The notes: a model not told the origin generated them from the letters alone. A stretch of DNA of 64,000 nucleotides from Deltaproteobacteria bacterium (GCA_002747825.1 PDQQ01000011.1:78715-142714), one strand, 5' to 3'; positions 36,340 to 45,357 are shown, counted from the stretch's first letter. A program made the numbers and translations.

Positions 36340-36909
36340 ATGGCGACTCTTATGCTGGTCACAGGAGGTACGCGCAGTGGAAAAAGCTCTTTTGCGCTCG
36401 ACTTCTGTGAAACGGTTTCTACAAAAAAACTTTTTGTTGCAACCTGCCCTGCTGTAGACGATGAGATGACAGCACGTATTCGCCTGCATCAGCTGCAGAG
36501 GCGGAACAAGGGCTGGACAACCAGGGAGACGCCTTTGGCTCTTGCAGAGATATTTCGCCAAGAGGCTCGGTTCTACGACGTGATACTGATTGACTGTTTA
36601 ACCCTGTGGGTGAGCAATCTCTTGTATGAGTCGCAGCGGACATCGGATCCGCTTTCTCCGGAGAGTCTCGTACAGATGACCGAGGAGTGGTTGCAGAAAG
36701 CCCGGCGTTTTCCGCTGCATCTGGTTTGTGTAACAAATGAAGTTGGACTCGGCATAGTTCCTGAAAATGCGCTGGCACGACAATATCGAGATCTGGTCGG
36801 CCTTGTCAATCAAACGGTGGCCAGGGCCGCCGATGATGTCGTTCTGGTCAGTTGTGGCATTCCACTGTTTTTAAAGAAATCCCCCAGGAAAGGGGAAGCT
36901 CGTTCGTAA
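36340..36909 (+). CDS. cobU: Adenosylcobinamide kinase / adenosylcobinamide-phosphate guanylyltransferase CobU
   Basis: 189 residues from the ATG at 36340 after AAGGGGTG; an in-frame GTG two codons earlier is less likely. Phosphorylates adenosylcobinamide and then transfers GMP. P-loop VTGGTRSGKSSFALDF, RIRLHQLQRRNKGWTTRETP with the histidine that carries GMP, and DVILIDCLTLWVSNLL are diagnostic; EVGLGIVPENALARQYRDLVG is the conserved later motif. Middle of a tight cob operon, 31 bases before cobT. Confidence 0.95.
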   Translation: MATLMLVTGGTRSGKSSFALDFCETVSTKKLFVATCPAVDDEMTARIRLHQLQRRNKGWTTRETPLALAEIFRQEARFYDVILIDCLTLWVSNLLYESQRTSDPLSPESLVQMTEEWLQKARRFPLHLVCVTNEVGLGIVPENALARQYRDLVGLVNQTVARAADDVVLVSCGIPLFLKKSPRKGEARS

Positions 36910-36940
36910 AAAGCGATCCAAGTCATTGGAGGTAGTGTCA

Positions 36941-38008
36941 GTGAGTGTAGTAGAGAGAACCATAAAAAAGATTTATCCCCAGGACAGCACCTCGCGAGAG
37001 ATGGCCAGAGAACGTTTGGAAAAGCTGGCTATGCCCCATTGGGCCCTGGGCAGATTAATGGATTTGGCGGTTGACCTGGCCGGTATGACAAGAAGCATCG
37101 CTCCTGATCTCTCACGAAAAACCATTGTGACGATGGCTGCTGACCATGGGGTTGTTGCCGAAGGGGTCTCAAAATATCCAAGCGCGGTAACCAGGCAAAT
37201 GCTGTATAATTTTGTCCGTGGTCAGGCAGGGGTCAACGCTCTTGCAGGTCAGGCGGGAGCCGATGTTGTTATCGTCGATATGGGTGTTGCTGGAGACCTC
37301 ACAGAGCTCGTGGCAGCAGGAAAAGTTATCAACAAGAAGGTGGGGTTGGGTACCGGCAATATCGCCCAAGGTCCAGCCATGAGCAAGGCGATGGCAAGAC
37401 GGGCCGTTGAATCTGGAATCGATGTGGCCGAGAGTCTCGCTCCAGACACAGACATCTTTGCTACCGGCGATATGGGCATCGGCAATACAACCCCTTCAAC
37501 GGCGATTGCCGCGGTCTGCACGGGTAAGGATGTGGCACAGCTTGCCGGTAGAGGCACAGGCCTCAACGATCGGCAGCTCAGGCAGAAGATAGCTGTTATC
37601 AAACGGGCTCTCCAGGTGGAGCCAATAGATACAACCGATGCAATAGATATCCTTGCCAAGGTGGGCGGCTTTGAAATTGGTGGTCTTGCCGGCCTGATTC
37701 TGGGGGCTGCCGCCTGTCAAAAGCCTGTGGTCATTGACGGCTTTATATCAACGGCAGCTGCCCTAATTGCCAGCACTCTGGAACCCTTTGTCAAAGACTA
37801 TCTGATCTTTTCTCATCGCTCGGTTGAGCCTGGACATCAGGCAATGTATGAGTATCTTGGCTGCAGACAGCCTCTGCTTGATCTGGGGTTTCGTCTGGGT
37901 GAGGGAACGGGGGCCGCCGTTGCTCTGAACCTTGTTGAAGGGGCCGTTTGTATTTTGACCCAGATTGCAACCTTTGAGGAATCGGCGGTGTCCGGCGCCG
38001 ATAAATAA
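36941..38008 (+). CDS. cobT: Nicotinate-nucleotide:dimethylbenzimidazole phosphoribosyltransferase CobT
   Basis: 355 residues from the GTG at 36941: GGAGGT at 36928-36933 is spaced right for this GTG, and too close for the GTG at 36935. Activates the lower-ligand base to alpha-ribazole phosphate. Motifs KTIVTMAADHGVVAEGVS, VTRQMLYNFVRGQAGVNAL, DIFATGDMGIGNTTPSTAI and FSHRSVEPGH are diagnostic; the catalytic glutamate is in LGEGTGAAVAL near the C-terminus. Substrate base (DMB or another) cannot be read from this sequence. Confidence 0.95.
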   Translation: MSVVERTIKKIYPQDSTSREMARERLEKLAMPHWALGRLMDLAVDLAGMTRSIAPDLSRKTIVTMAADHGVVAEGVSKYPSAVTRQMLYNFVRGQAGVNALAGQAGADVVIVDMGVAGDLTELVAAGKVINKKVGLGTGNIAQGPAMSKAMARRAVESGIDVAESLAPDTDIFATGDMGIGNTTPSTAIAAVCTGKDVAQLAGRGTGLNDRQLRQKIAVIKRALQVEPIDTTDAIDILAKVGGFEIGGLAGLILGAAACQKPVVIDGFISTAAALIASTLEPFVKDYLIFSHRSVEPGHQAMYEYLGCRQPLLDLGFRLGEGTGAAVALNLVEGAVCILTQIATFEESAVSGADK

Positions 38009-38013
38009 CAGAC

Positions 38014-38793
38014 GTGCCTGTTCGTAAACAAAATCTGCAGAAGATCCTGTATGAGCAAAGCGTATCTTTGGCCACCGCCTTTCGTTTTCTCACCCTTCTT
38101 CCGTTGCGATTGGGTTGTGCAGACGAGCAGAGGTATTATAGCAAGAGCCTCTGGTATTTTCCTGTGGTTGGTCTGGTCATAGGCCTTGCCGGAAGCGGGC
38201 TTGGAGCCCTTTGTCTGTCGTTTTTCCCTCAACCGGTATCTGCAACGCTTCTCATCGTCTATCTTGCCGGTATCTCAGGTTGTCTGCATCTGGATGGTCT
38301 CTCCGATAGTGGTGATGGTTTGCTGAGTGCCAGGCCGCGGGAGAGAGCTCTGGCAATAATGCGAGACAGCCATGTGGGTGCGATGGGCGTTATTGCTGTA
38401 GTCTTTCTGATTCTGGCAAAGTTCAGTGCCCTGAGTTCAATCGACAAAGAACTGCTGCCGCAGGCGGTTTGTATTATGCCCTTGGCAGGAAGAGTTGCCA
38501 TTCTTCTTACCATGGCTGTTTTGCCGTATGCCCGCAGTCAGGAAGGGCTTGGCACCTTATTCTACTCAGGGAATGTGAGATCGGCCTCTTTTCTCGGGGT
38601 TGGCATTTTTCTTTTTTTCCTGCTCCTTTTTACAGGCTCTTCCTCTTTTTTTGTTATCATTATTTGGGGAGTCTTTTTTCTCGTTTTTAACTGGTCTTGT
38701 AAGGTAAAACTTGGTGGAGCCACCGGTGATACGCTCGGAGCCAATTGTGAAATCGCCGAGCTTGCCGTGGCGTTGGGATTTACTCTTTTTTAG
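38014..38793 (+). CDS. cobS: Adenosylcobinamide-GDP ribazoletransferase (cobalamin synthase) CobS
   Basis: 259 residues from a GTG five bases after cobT. Inner-membrane enzyme with about seven helices; joins AdoCbi-GDP and alpha-ribazole. ATAFRFLTLLPL at the start, the metal-binding HLDGLSDSGDGLLSARPRERALAIMRDSHVGAMG, and GGATGDTLGANCEIAE near the end are family signatures. An imperfect inverted repeat follows, then the CobD-CobQ fusion. Confidence 0.95.
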   Translation: MPVRKQNLQKILYEQSVSLATAFRFLTLLPLRLGCADEQRYYSKSLWYFPVVGLVIGLAGSGLGALCLSFFPQPVSATLLIVYLAGISGCLHLDGLSDSGDGLLSARPRERALAIMRDSHVGAMGVIAVVFLILAKFSALSSIDKELLPQAVCIMPLAGRVAILLTMAVLPYARSQEGLGTLFYSGNVRSASFLGVGIFLFFLLLFTGSSSFFVIIIWGVFFLVFNWSCKVKLGGATGDTLGANCEIAELAVALGFTLF

Positions 38794-38808
38794 GCCTGAA
38801 TTTTTCAT

Positions 38809-38858
38809 AAGCAGAAAATCTTGGCCATCAGAAATATTGGCAGGGCAGATTTCTGCTT
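38809..38858 (+). other. Inverted repeat between cobS and cobD-cobQ
   Basis: AAGCAGAAAATC (38809-38820) pairs with GATTTCTGCTT (38848-38858) with one bulged A, 27-base loop. Followed by GATTTTATTGG. Possible internal processing site or weak terminator in the cob operon. Confidence 0.4.
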
Positions 38859-38916
38859 GATTTTATTGGAAAAAAGGATCTATAAAAATATTCAGGTAAT
38901 CTGACCCTGGGGTGAA

Positions 38917-41487
38917 ATGGAAAAATATCAACATGGTGGAAATATTCATAAGGCGCTCCGGGATTTAGGGAAGACGGTACAGCCAATTGTCGATTTTAGT
39001 GCCAATATCAATCCGCTCGGGCCACCCGATTGGCTGCGTCCGCTTCTCTCATCCAAACTCTCAGCTCTGATCCATTATCCGGATCCTGAATGCCGTGGTA
39101 TGCTCGAGGCTATCGCCCGTCGTCACGATCTTGCCCCTGACACAATAGTTGCAGGTAACGGCACAAGTGAGTTGCTTTTTGCGCTCCTTGGTCACTGCTC
39201 CGGCAGACGGGTTGTTGTTCCTGTTCCCAGCTATATCGACTATATTCGTTCGGCCGAGGTGGCAGAGAAGACGGTTATTCCGGTTCATGTACTGGAAAAT
39301 TGCGGCTTTAAGCTGGATATTGACCTCCTTGAAAAACATATTCAACCTGGAGATCTTGTCCTGCTCGGTGTCCCCAACAACCCAACGGGGATACTTCCTG
39401 AAAGAGAACAACTGCTCTGTTGTATCAAACGTCATAGAGATGTTGATTTCATCGTTGATGAGGCCTTTCTTGACTTTGTTGAGGGCTATCCTTCGCTGGC
39501 GGGCTGCTCTGAAAACCTCACCACCCTGCACTCGATGACCAAGTTTTATGCGGTACCCGGCCTGCGTGTGGGATTTGCGGTTATGGCAAAGAAAAAGGCA
39601 GAACGCTTGAAAGCACGCCTGCCTCCCTGGTCGGTGAACAGCCTCGCGCAGGCCTTTGCTGAAAAGGCTCTCGCGGATGAATCGTACTCAAGGGAAAGTA
39701 TTGCCGTCTGTACGAGGCTGCGGGAGCAGCTCTCTACAATGCTCTCTACTTTCCAGCAGATACAGGTTTTTGAGGGCTCTGCCAATTATCTGTTGATCAA
39801 GATCGTTGATAGGAAGGCCGATGAGCTGATCCGTTTCTGTTATCAGCGCGGTATCCTGCTTAGATCCTGTGAGAATTTTGTCGGTCTTGACCATCGGAAA
39901 AATTATCTTCGTATCGCGGTGCGGAAAGAAGAAGAGAACATTCGTCTTCTCTCAATACTAGAGCAGTTTTTTCGTCCTCAGCAGAGTTCTTTGCCCAGGA
40001 CCAGAAAAAAAACTCCGGCCATCATGTTTCAGGGAACCTGTTCCGATGCCGGAAAGTCTATCCTTACCACCGCACTCTGCCGGATAATGCTGCAGGATGG
40101 CATACAGGTTGCGCCGTTTAAGGCACAAAATATGTCTCTGAATTCTTTTGTTACAAAGAAGGGCGAAGAGATGGGCAGGGCCCAGGTTGTTCAGGCACAG
40201 GCGGCAAGACTTGACCCGGACTGCAGGATGAATCCAATCCTGCTCAAACCCAATTCAGAAACCGGCAGTCAGGTGATCGTACAGGGCAGGCCGGTTGCCA
40301 ATATGTCGGTCTTGGACTATCACAGGTATAAAGAAAAAGCCTGGTTTTCGGTGCAGCAGAATTATGATCTGCTTGCCGAAGATGTTGATGCCATTGTGCT
40401 TGAAGGGGCTGGCTCTCCCGGCGAGGTAAACCTGAAAAGGCACGATATTGTCAATATGCGTATGGCCAGATACGCGGGGGCTCCCGTCATCCTTGTCGGC
40501 GATATTGACCGTGGCGGCGTCTACGCTTCGTTTGTTGGAATTATGGAGGTCCTCAACGAGTGGGAGCGCAGGCTTGTCGCCGGTTATATTGTCAACAAAT
40601 TTAGAGGCCAAAAATCGCTATTGACCGATGCCCATAGCTATCTGCGCTTTCATACGGGGCGATCGGTCTATGGCGTTGTTCCGTATATCAGCGATCTAAA
40701 GATCCCGGAAGAGGATTCGGTGTCTTTTAAAAAGGGCGCCTTTCATTCTTCCAAGAAAGCTGACGGTGTTGAAATTGTTGTCCTTGATCTCCCGCATATC
40801 TCAAACTTTACCGATATAGAACCGTTACTTGAAGAACCGGATGTAACCATCCGTACTGTCGATGATGTGGCGGAGATAAAAAAGCCGGATGCAATCATCT
40901 TGCCCGGCACAAAAAGTGTGATAGCCGATCTCAGGTTTCTTGTGGAGAAAAATCTTGCCGGGGCGATTCTTCGCCAGTGGGAGGCTGGCGTCCAGATTAT
41001 TGGCATCTGCGGTGGCTATCAGATGCTCGGCAAGAGCATTGCCGATCCGTATTGTATAGAAACAGAAGATGCCGTTGAACAGGTTTGCGGTCTGGCCCTT
41101 TTGCCGATAGAGACGGTTATTGAAAAAGAAAAAAAACGTTCACGCAAAACCGGTATCCATATCGCCTCGGGAAAATCGGTCTTTGGCTATGAAATTCACC
41201 ACGGGATAAGCACATCCTCTCTCAGACCGGTTCTGCGCTTTAGCGATAATTCTCTCTGCGGGGCCAGCCTTGAGGATAATTCTGTATGGGGGATGTATCT
41301 GCATGGAATCTTTGATAGTGATACATTCCGACGTTGGTTCGTCGATCAGCTCCGCCTGAGAAAGGGCCTGGCTCCGGTTGGAAAAATCCTTACCACCTAT
41401 GATCTGGAAGCGGCCTTTGACCGTCTTGCTGAGACGGTCAGGCAATCGGTGGACATTGAAAAACTCTACAGCCTGATGCGTCTGTAA
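38917..41487 (+). CDS. cobD-cobQ: Fusion of threonine-phosphate decarboxylase (CobD) and cobyric acid synthase (CobQ/CbiP)
   Basis: 856 residues in one frame. Residues 1-355 are a PLP-dependent aminotransferase-fold enzyme: HGGNI, FSANINPLGPP, VPNNPTGIL, DEAFLDF (D181) and SMTKFYAVPGLRVGF (PLP lysine K209). That is L-threonine-O-3-phosphate decarboxylase, which makes the aminopropanol phosphate linker. Residues of about 364-856 are cobyric acid synthase: P-loop FQGTCSDAGKS (371-381), PFKAQNMSLNSFVT, and the glutamine amidotransferase part with nucleophile C698 (IGICGGYQMLG) and MYLHGIFD. All key residues are present. Both enzymes feed the next protein, CbiB, which joins the linker to cobyric acid. 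GGGGTG precedes the start. Confidence 0.94.
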   Translation: MEKYQHGGNIHKALRDLGKTVQPIVDFSANINPLGPPDWLRPLLSSKLSALIHYPDPECRGMLEAIARRHDLAPDTIVAGNGTSELLFALLGHCSGRRVVVPVPSYIDYIRSAEVAEKTVIPVHVLENCGFKLDIDLLEKHIQPGDLVLLGVPNNPTGILPEREQLLCCIKRHRDVDFIVDEAFLDFVEGYPSLAGCSENLTTLHSMTKFYAVPGLRVGFAVMAKKKAERLKARLPPWSVNSLAQAFAEKALADESYSRESIAVCTRLREQLSTMLSTFQQIQVFEGSANYLLIKIVDRKADELIRFCYQRGILLRSCENFVGLDHRKNYLRIAVRKEEENIRLLSILEQFFRPQQSSLPRTRKKTPAIMFQGTCSDAGKSILTTALCRIMLQDGIQVAPFKAQNMSLNSFVTKKGEEMGRAQVVQAQAARLDPDCRMNPILLKPNSETGSQVIVQGRPVANMSVLDYHRYKEKAWFSVQQNYDLLAEDVDAIVLEGAGSPGEVNLKRHDIVNMRMARYAGAPVILVGDIDRGGVYASFVGIMEVLNEWERRLVAGYIVNKFRGQKSLLTDAHSYLRFHTGRSVYGVVPYISDLKIPEEDSVSFKKGAFHSSKKADGVEIVVLDLPHISNFTDIEPLLEEPDVTIRTVDDVAEIKKPDAIILPGTKSVIADLRFLVEKNLAGAILRQWEAGVQIIGICGGYQMLGKSIADPYCIETEDAVEQVCGLALLPIETVIEKEKKRSRKTGIHIASGKSVFGYEIHHGISTSSLRPVLRFSDNSLCGASLEDNSVWGMYLHGIFDSDTFRRWFVDQLRLRKGLAPVGKILTTYDLEAAFDRLAETVRQSVDIEKLYSLMRL

Positions 41488-42489
41488 ATGTCGTACTCTA
41501 CCTATTGTCTGCTCATTGTCCTTGCTTTGTGCCTTGATTTTCTGCTCGGGGATCCTCGGTGGTATCCGCATCCTGTCCGGGGCATTGGCTGGCTGATCGA
41601 AAAAACCGAAAGAGTGTTCAGGCGATTCGTTGCAAACGAGCTGGCAGCGGGTTTTGGCCTGGTTGTCACTGTCCTCATTCTGGTTGCTTTTTTCGTGTAT
41701 CTGCCTCTGCTCTTTGCCCAGCGTTTCTCCCCCTTTCTTGAATGGGCGTTTGCAGTGGCCCTGATCTACTCGGCTCTATCCACAAAGGATCTGCTTGTGC
41801 ACTCCACTACGGTCTTTGAGGCCCTGGAGAATTGTGTTGATATAACACTCTGTCGTCGGAAGGTTGCGATGATGGTTGGGCGTGATACCTCACAGTTGAG
41901 CCGGGAGCAGGTCTGTCGGGCCTGCGTGGAATCCGTGGCTGAAAATATGGTGGACGGCTCGACCGCACCACTGTTCTATGCGCTGCTCGGAGGAGGGGCT
42001 GCATCTTTTCTTTCTCTAAGTCCCATTGCAGGTTCAGCCGTGGCAATTTTCGTCTATAAGGCGATCAACACGATGGATTCAATGCTTGGGTATAAGAATC
42101 AAAAGTATCTCTATTTGGGCAGAGTTGCTGCGCGACTTGATGACGTTGTGAATTATATCCCGGCCAGGTTGAGCGCTGTCTGTCTTGTTGTTTCCGCTGC
42201 GCTTCTCGGGCTTGATTGGAGGAGGGCGCTGCGAATATACCTTCGAGACAACGATAATCATTCAAGCCCAAATGCAGGGCATCCCGAGGCGGCGGTGTCC
42301 GGAGCCTTGGGCGTCCAGCTCGGTGGACCTTCCGTCTATTTCGGGAAGGTGATTGAAAAACCATTGATCGGCGATTCCCTCTGCCAGCTCGAGGCAAGAC
42401 ATATCAGGCAGGCCAACAAACTGGTTGTCGTCGCAGTTTGTATCTTTTGTTTGCTTATTTTAATTATCGGTCGTTTTATTCAAGGGTAA
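41488..42489 (+). CDS. cbiB: Adenosylcobinamide-phosphate synthase CbiB
   Basis: 333 residues; ATG directly follows the stop of cobD-cobQ. Membrane enzyme joining (R)-1-amino-2-propanol phosphate to adenosylcobyric acid. Motifs: CLDFLLGDPRWYPHPVRGIGWLI, VAMMVGRDTSQLSREQVCRA, ESVAENMVDGSTAPLFYALLGG, and AINTMDSMLGYKNQKY, ending with SPNAGHPEAAVSGALGVQLGGP. About six membrane helices. The E. coli/Salmonella name CbiB is used to avoid confusion with CobD decarboxylase. Confidence 0.95.
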   Translation: MSYSTYCLLIVLALCLDFLLGDPRWYPHPVRGIGWLIEKTERVFRRFVANELAAGFGLVVTVLILVAFFVYLPLLFAQRFSPFLEWAFAVALIYSALSTKDLLVHSTTVFEALENCVDITLCRRKVAMMVGRDTSQLSREQVCRACVESVAENMVDGSTAPLFYALLGGGAASFLSLSPIAGSAVAIFVYKAINTMDSMLGYKNQKYLYLGRVAARLDDVVNYIPARLSAVCLVVSAALLGLDWRRALRIYLRDNDNHSSPNAGHPEAAVSGALGVQLGGPSVYFGKVIEKPLIGDSLCQLEARHIRQANKLVVVAVCIFCLLILIIGRFIQG

Positions 42490-42512
42490 GAGAAGGATTA
42501 TTTTTTCGTCAA

Positions 42513-43490
42513 ATGCCTGTTTTGCCACAACCCAGTTACCGCCCATGGTTCCCATTCACCAGTGGGCATTTGCAGACCCTGTACCCGACACTGTGGCGCA
42601 GACGGCCAAAGACAAGTCCGAAGCCGGAGCGCATTGAAACAGCAGACGGTGACTTTATCGATCTGGACTGGCATTACAGTGCTGATGTCGGCACAAACAG
42701 ACTTGCCGTTATCAGTCATGGGCTTGAGGGCAACGCTCGAAAGAAATATCCGCTCGGTATGGCAAAAATCTTGAACAGTTACGGCTGGGACGTGATCTGT
42801 TTTAATTTCAGAAGCTGTTCCGGGGAGATGAACCGGCTGCCCCGCTTTTACCATTCTGGGACAACCGATGACCTGCATACGGTTCTTGATTACGGTCTTG
42901 CTGCCGGTAAATATAACGAAGCGGCACTGGTTGGTTTTTCGATTGGCGGTAATCAGACGCTGAAGTATCTTGGAGAAAGACCTTCCATCGTGCCGGCAGA
43001 GGTTAAAGGAGCTGTTGTCTTTTCTGTACCATGTATGCTTGCTGATTCGGTGGCTGTTATGGATCGTTGGCAGAACCGACTCTATATGAAATATTTTATG
43101 AGAAGTCTGGTTGAAAAAATGCGCAGCAAGGCGGAATTGTTTCCTGGCTTGATTGATAGCAAAGGCATAGAAAAAATCATCAGTTTCACTTCGTTTGATG
43201 ATCGTTATACCGCCCCGCTGCATGGCTTTCGGGATGCGGCTGATTACTATGCCACCTGTTCCTCCCGCCAGTTTCTCTCTTCGATTACAATCCCGACCCT
43301 GCTGGTACAGGCAAAGGATGATCCGTTCTTGTCTGTGTCCTGCTATCCCTTTTCTGAGGCCGAAGCGAGTGGCTGTCTGTATCTGGAAGTGCCCAATTCT
43401 GGTGGGCATGTTGGCTTTATCGGTAAATGGTCTGAGGTCTATTACTGGTCTGAAACAAGAGCCGCTTCCTTCCTCGCTGAGACGGTATAA
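42513..43490 (+). CDS. YheT-family alpha/beta hydrolase
   Basis: 325 residues from the ATG at 42513 (MPVLPQPSYRPWFPFTSGHLQTLYP, the usual family start); the frame is open further up inside cbiB. AGAAGGA lies about 14 bases upstream. Nucleophile elbow GFSIGGNQTLKYLGE (serine), SHGLEGNARKKYPLG oxyanion region and the C-terminal GGHVGF histidine form the expected catalytic triad; the acid is probably in AKDDPF. Predicted esterase of unknown substrate. Last gene of the cob transcript by position; a B12 role is not implied. Confidence 0.85.
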   Translation: MPVLPQPSYRPWFPFTSGHLQTLYPTLWRRRPKTSPKPERIETADGDFIDLDWHYSADVGTNRLAVISHGLEGNARKKYPLGMAKILNSYGWDVICFNFRSCSGEMNRLPRFYHSGTTDDLHTVLDYGLAAGKYNEAALVGFSIGGNQTLKYLGERPSIVPAEVKGAVVFSVPCMLADSVAVMDRWQNRLYMKYFMRSLVEKMRSKAELFPGLIDSKGIEKIISFTSFDDRYTAPLHGFRDAADYYATCSSRQFLSSITIPTLLVQAKDDPFLSVSCYPFSEAEASGCLYLEVPNSGGHVGFIGKWSEVYYWSETRAASFLAETV

Positions 43491-43732
43491 AAGAAGATAT
43501 CTCATTCTTGGCAATCTGTGAGGCCATTGATGCCTTGGTTTTCGAATGTTGTTTTCACAGATATTTAAGAAATATTTAGTAACAGACTATTATTGCGATT
43601 TTTTATCAGCTCAAATGGTGCCACCTGTGCTGGTCTCTGCTGAGGATTTTACCGCTACACCGAGACAACTTTATCAACTATTCTCTCAGGAAGGTGTTGA
43701 CGAGGGAGGTTGAATATGATTTACATAGAACT

Positions 43733-43749
43733 TGTCTGATGAGCAGACA
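43733..43749. promoter_or_regulatory. Dyad upstream of gntR, TGTCTG-N5-CAGACA
   Basis: Perfect 6-bp arms with a 5-base spacer, seven bases from the second palindrome. Possible half of a tandem operator, or a hairpin in the leader. Confidence 0.35.
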
Positions 43750-43755
43750 TCTGGC

Positions 43756-43771
43756 ATCGTTCTAGAACGAT
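43756..43771. promoter_or_regulatory. 16-bp perfect palindrome, candidate GntR operator
   Basis: ATCGTTCTAGAACGAT is its own reverse complement, 28 bases before the gntR start. Half-sites TCGT...ACGA fit the TNGT...ACNA pattern of FadR-subfamily GntR regulators, with a wider spacer. Autoregulation of the cassette is inferred. Confidence 0.55.
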
Positions 43772-43799
43772 CATCGGGTCCTTGTAAACAGAAAGAGAT

Positions 43800-44525
43800 A
43801 TGCCCAGAATCAAAAAGATCAGACTCTGCGATAGTGTCATCGAGGCGGTCAAGGAAATGATAGCAGAGGAGGGGTTCAAGCCGGGAGACAAATTCTACTC
43901 TGAAAATGAGCTGACAAAGCAACTTGGTGTCAGTCGTTCTTCAATACGTGAAGCCGTCAAAATACTGGAGACAACCGGTTTTGTCTGTGTCCGGCAGGGG
44001 AAGGGTATTTTCATAACCGACCGCCAGGGTTTGCGCTTCGAGGAGTTTACAGGCTGGTTGAAAAATAACGAACAGGCGATTCGGGATAATTTCGAGGTCA
44101 GAATGATTCTTGAATCAAAGGTGGCCCGCTATGCAGCGGCAAAGGCAGATACCGATGATATTTGCAGACTGCAGGAGGCCCATACCGCCTTTATCAAATA
44201 CGCCAGAGAAAATGATACCGAGCGGGCAATTGTCTGCGATGGCAGATTTCATCGACGTCTGGCGGCAGCGACCAAAAATGAGACCCTGCACGTTCTGATG
44301 AAGGCAATTACTACCAAACTGCCAACTGGCTGGATTTCAAGTCTCTATACGCCGGGGCGAATGGAAAAGACAATTAACGAACACAGCGATATTGTCGCTG
44401 CAGTAAAAAAGGGAGACGCGGCAGGTGCCGAGAATGCAATGATGCGGCATCTGTTGAATGCGGTACATGACATAAGCTGCCATATAGAGGCAGAACAGGT
44501 CAAACCGGAAGAAGGGGCAGGCTGA
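43800..44525 (+). CDS. GntR family regulator, FadR subfamily (FCD domain)
   Basis: 241 residues. Winged helix of the GntR type at 9-75 (SVIEAVKEMIAEEGFKPGDKFYSENELTKQLGVSRSSIREAVKILE). C-terminal FCD domain (EVRMILESKVARYAAAKA, FHRRLAAATKNETLHVLMKAI, EHSDIVAAVKKGDAAGAENAMMRHL) has the D/H/H/H positions that often bind a metal and an organic acid ligand. The next gene starts one base after the stop, so it heads an operon for an MBL-fold protein and a TRAP importer; the imported acid or a product is the likely inducer. Confidence 0.92.
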   Translation: MPRIKKIRLCDSVIEAVKEMIAEEGFKPGDKFYSENELTKQLGVSRSSIREAVKILETTGFVCVRQGKGIFITDRQGLRFEEFTGWLKNNEQAIRDNFEVRMILESKVARYAAAKADTDDICRLQEAHTAFIKYARENDTERAIVCDGRFHRRLAAATKNETLHVLMKAITTKLPTGWISSLYTPGRMEKTINEHSDIVAAVKKGDAAGAENAMMRHLLNAVHDISCHIEAEQVKPEEGAG

Positions 44526-44526
44526 C

Positions 44527-45357
44527 ATGACGATAAAGATCACCACTCTTTTAGAAAACAGCCCTGGAGAACATCTGGGCCTGATCCATGAACACGGGCT
44601 CTGTTTTTTTATCGAAACCGACGAATGTAAAATCCTTTTTGATACCGGCCACTCGGACAGTTTTTTGAAAAACGCCGAGCAGTTGATGCTGCATCCGAGC
44701 CAATCTGATTTTGTGGTGTTGAGCCACGGGCATTACGACCACTCCGGCGGCCTGCGTTTTCTGGTCGAAAAAACAAAAACCTTCAAACTATTCGTTGGCC
44801 AGGGGTTTTTTGACGAAAAATATGCCTGCAGGGGCAATGCCTGGGAGTTTCTGGGTAATAATTTTGACCGAGACTATCTGGAGAAAAAAGGGATCGAATA
44901 TTACGAGGTTGAACCGGGCCGCAGTGAAATAGCACCGGGTATCTCTGTTATCAGCGGTTTTCCACGGATACATGAAGACGAGGTGATCAACAAGCGCTTT
45001 AAGATAAGGAAAAACGGGGTCTTTACCGATGATAGATTCGATGATGAGGTGTTATTGGCGCTGGACACTCCTCAAGGTTTGATCATTCTTCTCGGCTGTT
45101 CTCATCCCGGGATGAAAAATATGGTTGATCGTGCAATCGAGCTTACCGGTAAGGATGTGTATGCAATCCTCGGCGGTACGCATCTGGTGGAGGCCGGCCC
45201 TGAAAATTTACAAGAATCCCTGGCCTACCTGGACAGTGATAGTCTGAAAATACTTGGTGTTTCCCACTGCACCGGCTCCAGGGCAACAGGTATGCTTGAA
45301 CAATCCAACGGCCGCTATTATCACAATCGGACCGGAAGTTGTCTTATCCTTGACTAA
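44527..45357 (+). CDS. Metallo-beta-lactamase fold hydrolase
   Basis: 276 residues. Metal site HGHYDHSGG at about 66-74, then later LLGCSHPGMKN and LGVSHCTGSRA. The pattern resembles the MBL subgroup that includes archaeal dihydropteroate synthase-related and RNase Z-unlike hydrolases (CILFDTGHSDSFLKNAEQL). The reaction is unknown. Its position between GntR regulator and TRAP transporter suggests hydrolysis of the imported compound or a derivative, an inference from context. Confidence 0.83.
   Translation: MTIKITTLLENSPGEHLGLIHEHGLCFFIETDECKILFDTGHSDSFLKNAEQLMLHPSQSDFVVLSHGHYDHSGGLRFLVEKTKTFKLFVGQGFFDEKYACRGNAWEFLGNNFDRDYLEKKGIEYYEVEPGRSEIAPGISVISGFPRIHEDEVINKRFKIRKNGVFTDDRFDDEVLLALDTPQGLIILLGCSHPGMKNMVDRAIELTGKDVYAILGGTHLVEAGPENLQESLAYLDSDSLKILGVSHCTGSRATGMLEQSNGRYYHNRTGSCLILD

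Larger units (their letters stand above)
43491..43799. other. Upstream region of the GntR-TRAP cassette
   Basis: 309 bases without a gene. Its right part holds two dyads in the last 70 bases before gntR (43733-43749 and 43756-43771), likely regulator sites. A TTGACG (43697-43702) could be a -35 but has no good -10 at the right distance. Confidence 0.4.

Noticed and set aside
42498..43514. Minus-strand ORF of 338 codons
   Set aside because: Exact shadow of the YheT-type hydrolase gene, whose catalytic motifs are intact.
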